A stretch of 51,818 bases of DNA from an uncultured Erysipelotrichaceae bacterium (GTDB taxonomy: Bacteria; Bacillota_I; Bacilli_A; Erysipelotrichales; Erysipelotrichaceae), in the NCBI GenBank assembly GCA_944327135.1, contig CALVGQ010000065.1, positions 1 through 51,818 on the forward strand, written 5' to 3'. Position numbers and translations under genes: made by a program. The notes under the pieces are model-generated. The model was given only the letters and a program-made list of their open reading frames with translations, was not told where the DNA came from and searched no databases. Positions 49,135 to 51,818 of this stretch are shown in pieces. Position 1 is the first letter of the stretch. Every line of letters starts with the position of its first letter.

Positions 49135-50238
49135 ATGAAGAAATTTTTATCTTTGCTTCTTGTCGCTGTTCTGACACTGGGACTGGCGGCATGCGGTAAC
49201 GACACTACTCCTTCGACCTCGCCGGATACAGAAGGCGGAAATGAAGGAACCGAGGTAACGAAGGTAGCGCTGTTGCTTCCGTATACAGGAGACCAGTCTT
49301 ACTTTGATGTTACGGTAAAAGGTCTGGATCTTTTGAAGGACAAATACGGTGATGCCATCGAAGTCAAGCTGATTGAAATGGGAACCGATGAAGCAAACTG
49401 GGAAACAGCGAACCGTCAGGCTGCTGAGGCTGGATATGACATCATTATTTCCGGTAACTGGCAGTATGAAGCAGCGATGCTCCGTGTTGCACAGGAATAT
49501 CCAGATATCAAATATTTGAACTTTGACTATTCGGATGCAGCGCTGAACTCGATTGACAATGTTTACGGTATTACCTATGCTGCCAATGAAATCGGATATC
49601 TGGCTGGTGTTGTTGCTGCTGTTAAATCACAGAGCGGCATTATCGGCGGTGTCGGCGGACAGCAGAACAATGGTATCATGCAGTTCATGGCTGGATTCCT
49701 GCAGGGCGCTTCGGATGTCAATCCGGATATTCAGGTGATGATTTCGTATGTCGGTGATTTCCAGGATGCCAACAAGGCTAAAGAAATCTCACAGAATATG
49801 ATCAATCAGGGTGCTGATGTGATCTGGGGCTGTGCTGGCGGTGCCGGTAATGGAGTCTTTGCGGCTGTAGCAGAAAATGAAGGCACTTGGGCTATCGGTG
49901 TTGACTCTGACCAGTATGCAGCGATGGTTGAAGGACAGCCTGAATTGGCTAAGACGATTCTGACTTCTGGTTTGAAACGCTGTGATCAGGGTATTCTGGA
50001 TGCCGTAACGATGATGATCGAAGGAACGGCTCCATATGGAACTCAGAAAGTTTTGGGTTATGCTGACGGCGGTGTCGGACTGGCTGAAAATGAGTACTAT
50101 CTGGCCAACATGTCGGAAGAAGAGCTGGCAAAGGTCAAGGAATTCACGGACAAGGTTTTGTCGGGTGAAACGGAAGTTGTTGACGAGCTGGTAACTCCGG
50201 GCGTTTACGACGAATACCTTGAAAAATTTGGGAAATAA
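49135..50238 (+). CDS. BMP-family nucleoside-binding lipoprotein
   Basis: This 367-residue lipoprotein has the signal MKKFLSLLLVAVLTLGLAAC with a lipobox (Cys20), a Thr/Ser/Glu-rich linker, and the Bmp/PnrA fold (LLLPYTGDQSYFDVTVKGLDLL, IDNVYGITYAANEIGYLAGVVAA, GVDSDQYAAM). The family binds purine or pyrimidine nucleosides for an ABC importer, the ATPase of which is encoded next. The ATG at 49135 follows GGGAGGA; the one at 49120 overlaps that site. A hairpin after the stop suggests that it is made in excess of the ATPase. Confidence 0.9.
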   Translation: MKKFLSLLLVAVLTLGLAACGNDTTPSTSPDTEGGNEGTEVTKVALLLPYTGDQSYFDVTVKGLDLLKDKYGDAIEVKLIEMGTDEANWETANRQAAEAGYDIIISGNWQYEAAMLRVAQEYPDIKYLNFDYSDAALNSIDNVYGITYAANEIGYLAGVVAAVKSQSGIIGGVGGQQNNGIMQFMAGFLQGASDVNPDIQVMISYVGDFQDANKAKEISQNMINQGADVIWGCAGGAGNGVFAAVAENEGTWAIGVDSDQYAAMVEGQPELAKTILTSGLKRCDQGILDAVTMMIEGTAPYGTQKVLGYADGGVGLAENEYYLANMSEEELAKVKEFTDKVLSGETEVVDELVTPGVYDEYLEKFGK

Positions 50239-50256
50239 GTAAAAGTTTTAGCGTCG

Positions 50257-50290
50257 AAAGAATGCTCCGTCAGCTGATGGGGCATTCTTT
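50257..50290 (+). other. Intercistronic hairpin between binding protein and ATPase genes
   Basis: AAAGAATGCTCC and GGGGCATTCTTT form a 12-pair stem (one G-U) with a ten-base loop. Only TTTG follows, so it is more likely an mRNA stabiliser or partial terminator than a full terminator. Confidence 0.6.
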
Positions 50291-50310
50291 GTAAACAGCG
50301 AGGTGGTAGC

Positions 50311-51818
50311 ATGGAAGACATCATTTTAAAACTTGAAAATATTACCAAAATCTATCCGAACGGGACGGTGGCCAACAAAAACATCAATATCGAATTGCGA
50401 AAAGGTGAGATCCATTCGATCGTTGGAGAAAATGGCGCGGGCAAATCAACCTTGATGAAAATCATCTTTGCGATTGAAAAACAAACTGAAGGTAAGATTT
50501 ACTACAAGGGGCAGGAAATCAATTATCAGAGCTCAATGGAAGCAATCGAAAACGGGATTGGTATGGTACACCAGCATTTTATGCTGATCCCGTCGTTTAC
50601 CGGAGCGCAGAACATTGTTTTGGGAGCGGAGCCGCGAAAAGGCGCATTCATCGATATGAAGGCCGCAGTAGAACAAACCCAGGCACTGGCTCATCAGTAT
50701 AATTTTGAGATCGATGTCAATCAAAAGGTGGCCGATCTGAATGTTAGTGCCAAACAAAAAGTAGAAATCCTGAAAACATTATATCGCAACGCGGAGGTTA
50801 TCATTCTGGATGAGCCGACAGCAGTGCTGACTCCGCAGGAAACAGATCAGCTGTTTGAACAGCTCAAGAAGTTCAAGGAAATGGGACATACGATCGTTTT
50901 CATTTCGCATAAGCTGAATGAAGTAAAACAGATCAGTGATCGGATCACGGTCATTCGGCTGGGAGAGACCAAAGGAACGTATAATGCGGAAGAGGTTACG
51001 ATCGAAAAACTGACCGAACTGATTATCGGACGGAAGCTGGAAAGCTCCTACGATGAATTTAAAAAGCCTGTGGATCATCCAGAGCTGATTCTGGATGTTC
51101 GCAACATGAACGTGAAGGAAGCCGGAGTATCCAAGGTAAAAGACATTAATTTTTCGATCAAGGGCGGAGAAATTCTGGGCATTGCCGGAGTTCAGGGCAA
51201 TGGACAGGAAGAGCTGATTCGCTGTCTGAGCGGACTTTCAGGATTCCAGGAAGGAACCGTTCGGTTAGCTGGGCAGCAAATCGAGAAGCTATCGATTTTG
51301 GAAAAGCGGAATGCGGGCATGTCCTATATTCCGGAAGACCGGATGGAGGATGGCTGTGCGGCGGAAGCGAGCATTCAGGATAATCTGATCTCAACGACCT
51401 ATCAGCGCCCTTCGATGAGCGGAAAGGTGTTTTTAAAGGGAAAGAGCATTCGTGAGGCGGCCCGCAGCCTGATTGATCGGTTCAGTGTCAAAACGACTTC
51501 AGAAAAAGAAAAGGTCAGCTCTTTGTCAGGCGGAAACATCCAGAAAGTGGTTGTGGCGCGGGAATGGAGCACCCAGCCTAAGCTGATGATTGCGGAGCAG
51601 CCAACGCGTGGAATTGATATTGGCAGTGCGAACTATATCCATCATCAGCTGATCGATATGCGCAATGAGGGAGCGGGAATTTTATTGGTTTCAGCAGATC
51701 TGAATGAAGTCATGTCGCTGTCAGATCGTCTTCTGGTCATGTATGATGGTCAGATCGTGGCTTATTTTGACAGCTTAAAGGGAGTAACCGAGAACCAGCT
51801 GGGACTGTATATGCTGGG
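50311..51818 (+). CDS. Nucleoside-type ABC transporter ATPase with two domains (3' end missing)
   Basis: The frame starts at 50311 behind AGGTGG and is still open at the window edge (502 codons). It has two ATPase domains, as in the YufO/NupA/RbsA group that works with BMP-type binding proteins. Domain 1 has Walker A GENGAGKST and Walker B VIILDEPTAVLTP, but its signature reads LNVSAKQKVEI, without the glycine usual in the family. Domain 2 has the intact signature LSGGNIQK and the degenerate Walker A GVQGNGQEE. So only one composite ATP site looks functional, as is common here. Permease genes should follow outside the window. Confidence 0.88.
   Translation, partial: MEDIILKLENITKIYPNGTVANKNINIELRKGEIHSIVGENGAGKSTLMKIIFAIEKQTEGKIYYKGQEINYQSSMEAIENGIGMVHQHFMLIPSFTGAQNIVLGAEPRKGAFIDMKAAVEQTQALAHQYNFEIDVNQKVADLNVSAKQKVEILKTLYRNAEVIILDEPTAVLTPQETDQLFEQLKKFKEMGHTIVFISHKLNEVKQISDRITVIRLGETKGTYNAEEVTIEKLTELIIGRKLESSYDEFKKPVDHPELILDVRNMNVKEAGVSKVKDINFSIKGGEILGIAGVQGNGQEELIRCLSGLSGFQEGTVRLAGQQIEKLSILEKRNAGMSYIPEDRMEDGCAAEASIQDNLISTTYQRPSMSGKVFLKGKSIREAARSLIDRFSVKTTSEKEKVSSLSGGNIQKVVVAREWSTQPKLMIAEQPTRGIDIGSANYIHHQLIDMRNEGAGILLVSADLNEVMSLSDRLLVMYDGQIVAYFDSLKGVTENQLGLYML

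Overview
The window reads as chromosome of a low-to-mid G+C Bacillota (Firmicutes). The best guess is a gut-type anaerobe of the Erysipelotrichia, but no rRNA or marker tree supports that here. The grounds are typical Bacillota gene orders (tmk-holB-ricT-rsmI; DUF1934/ywiB-like gene-argS-rpoE), an RNA polymerase delta subunit, cre-like sites and strong AGGAGG ribosome binding sites. Genes are dense, gaps are short, and several intrinsic terminators contain the stop codon of the gene they end. No rRNA, tRNA, CRISPR array, insertion sequence or phage gene was seen.

Layout. 1-9.3 kb is a peptide-scavenging block: an M14 metallocarboxypeptidase cut by the window edge, an S9 peptidase, two overlapping paralogous amidohydrolases (the first has lost its metal-binding histidines), and an Opp/Dpp-type ABC importer (two permeases, two ATPases) with no binding protein beside it. 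9.3-12.2 kb holds a DUF134-NifX fusion with a 20-bp palindrome over its promoter, a small HAD protein and glpK. 12.4-16 kb is the housekeeping operon tmk-holB-ricT-rsmI. 16-19.5 kb has a MATE exporter, a creatininase-family protein and two tandem paralogous small membrane proteins. 19.6-25.1 kb (minus strand) is a CUT1/Ugp-like ABC importer operon with a type I phosphodiesterase. Its promoter region carries TTAAC repeats resembling a Pho box and a cre-like site.

25.4-32 kb starts with an M32 carboxypeptidase and a Nudix hydrolase. It then holds the most unusual locus: an HTH/TPR (RRNPP-like) regulator, a 54-residue cysteine-rich secreted peptide gene, a 114-residue secreted protein, a 680-residue bacteriocin-associated (DUF1430-like) membrane protein and its ABC ATPase. 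This architecture matches lactococcin 972-type export/immunity loci, but the secreted products are not recognisable as lactococcin 972. A membrane-anchored XRE regulator follows. 33-39 kb has an HD phosphohydrolase, a possible 52-residue antisense membrane protein, gdhA, an M28 peptidase and a bifunctional penicillin-binding protein. 39.1-42 kb is a DUF1934 protein, argS, rpoE and a HAD-IIIA phosphatase.

42.2-51.8 kb is a catabolic/respiratory region: a lipoprotein flavin reductase (FMN_bind plus FAD domain), a LacI regulator, a sulfatase divergent from an ADP-ribosylglycohydrolase-fold enzyme with a LacI/cre-type operator between them, then a BMP-type nucleoside-binding lipoprotein and its ABC ATPase, which runs off the end. 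The last three genes suggest import and breakdown of nucleosides or ADP-ribose-like glycosides.
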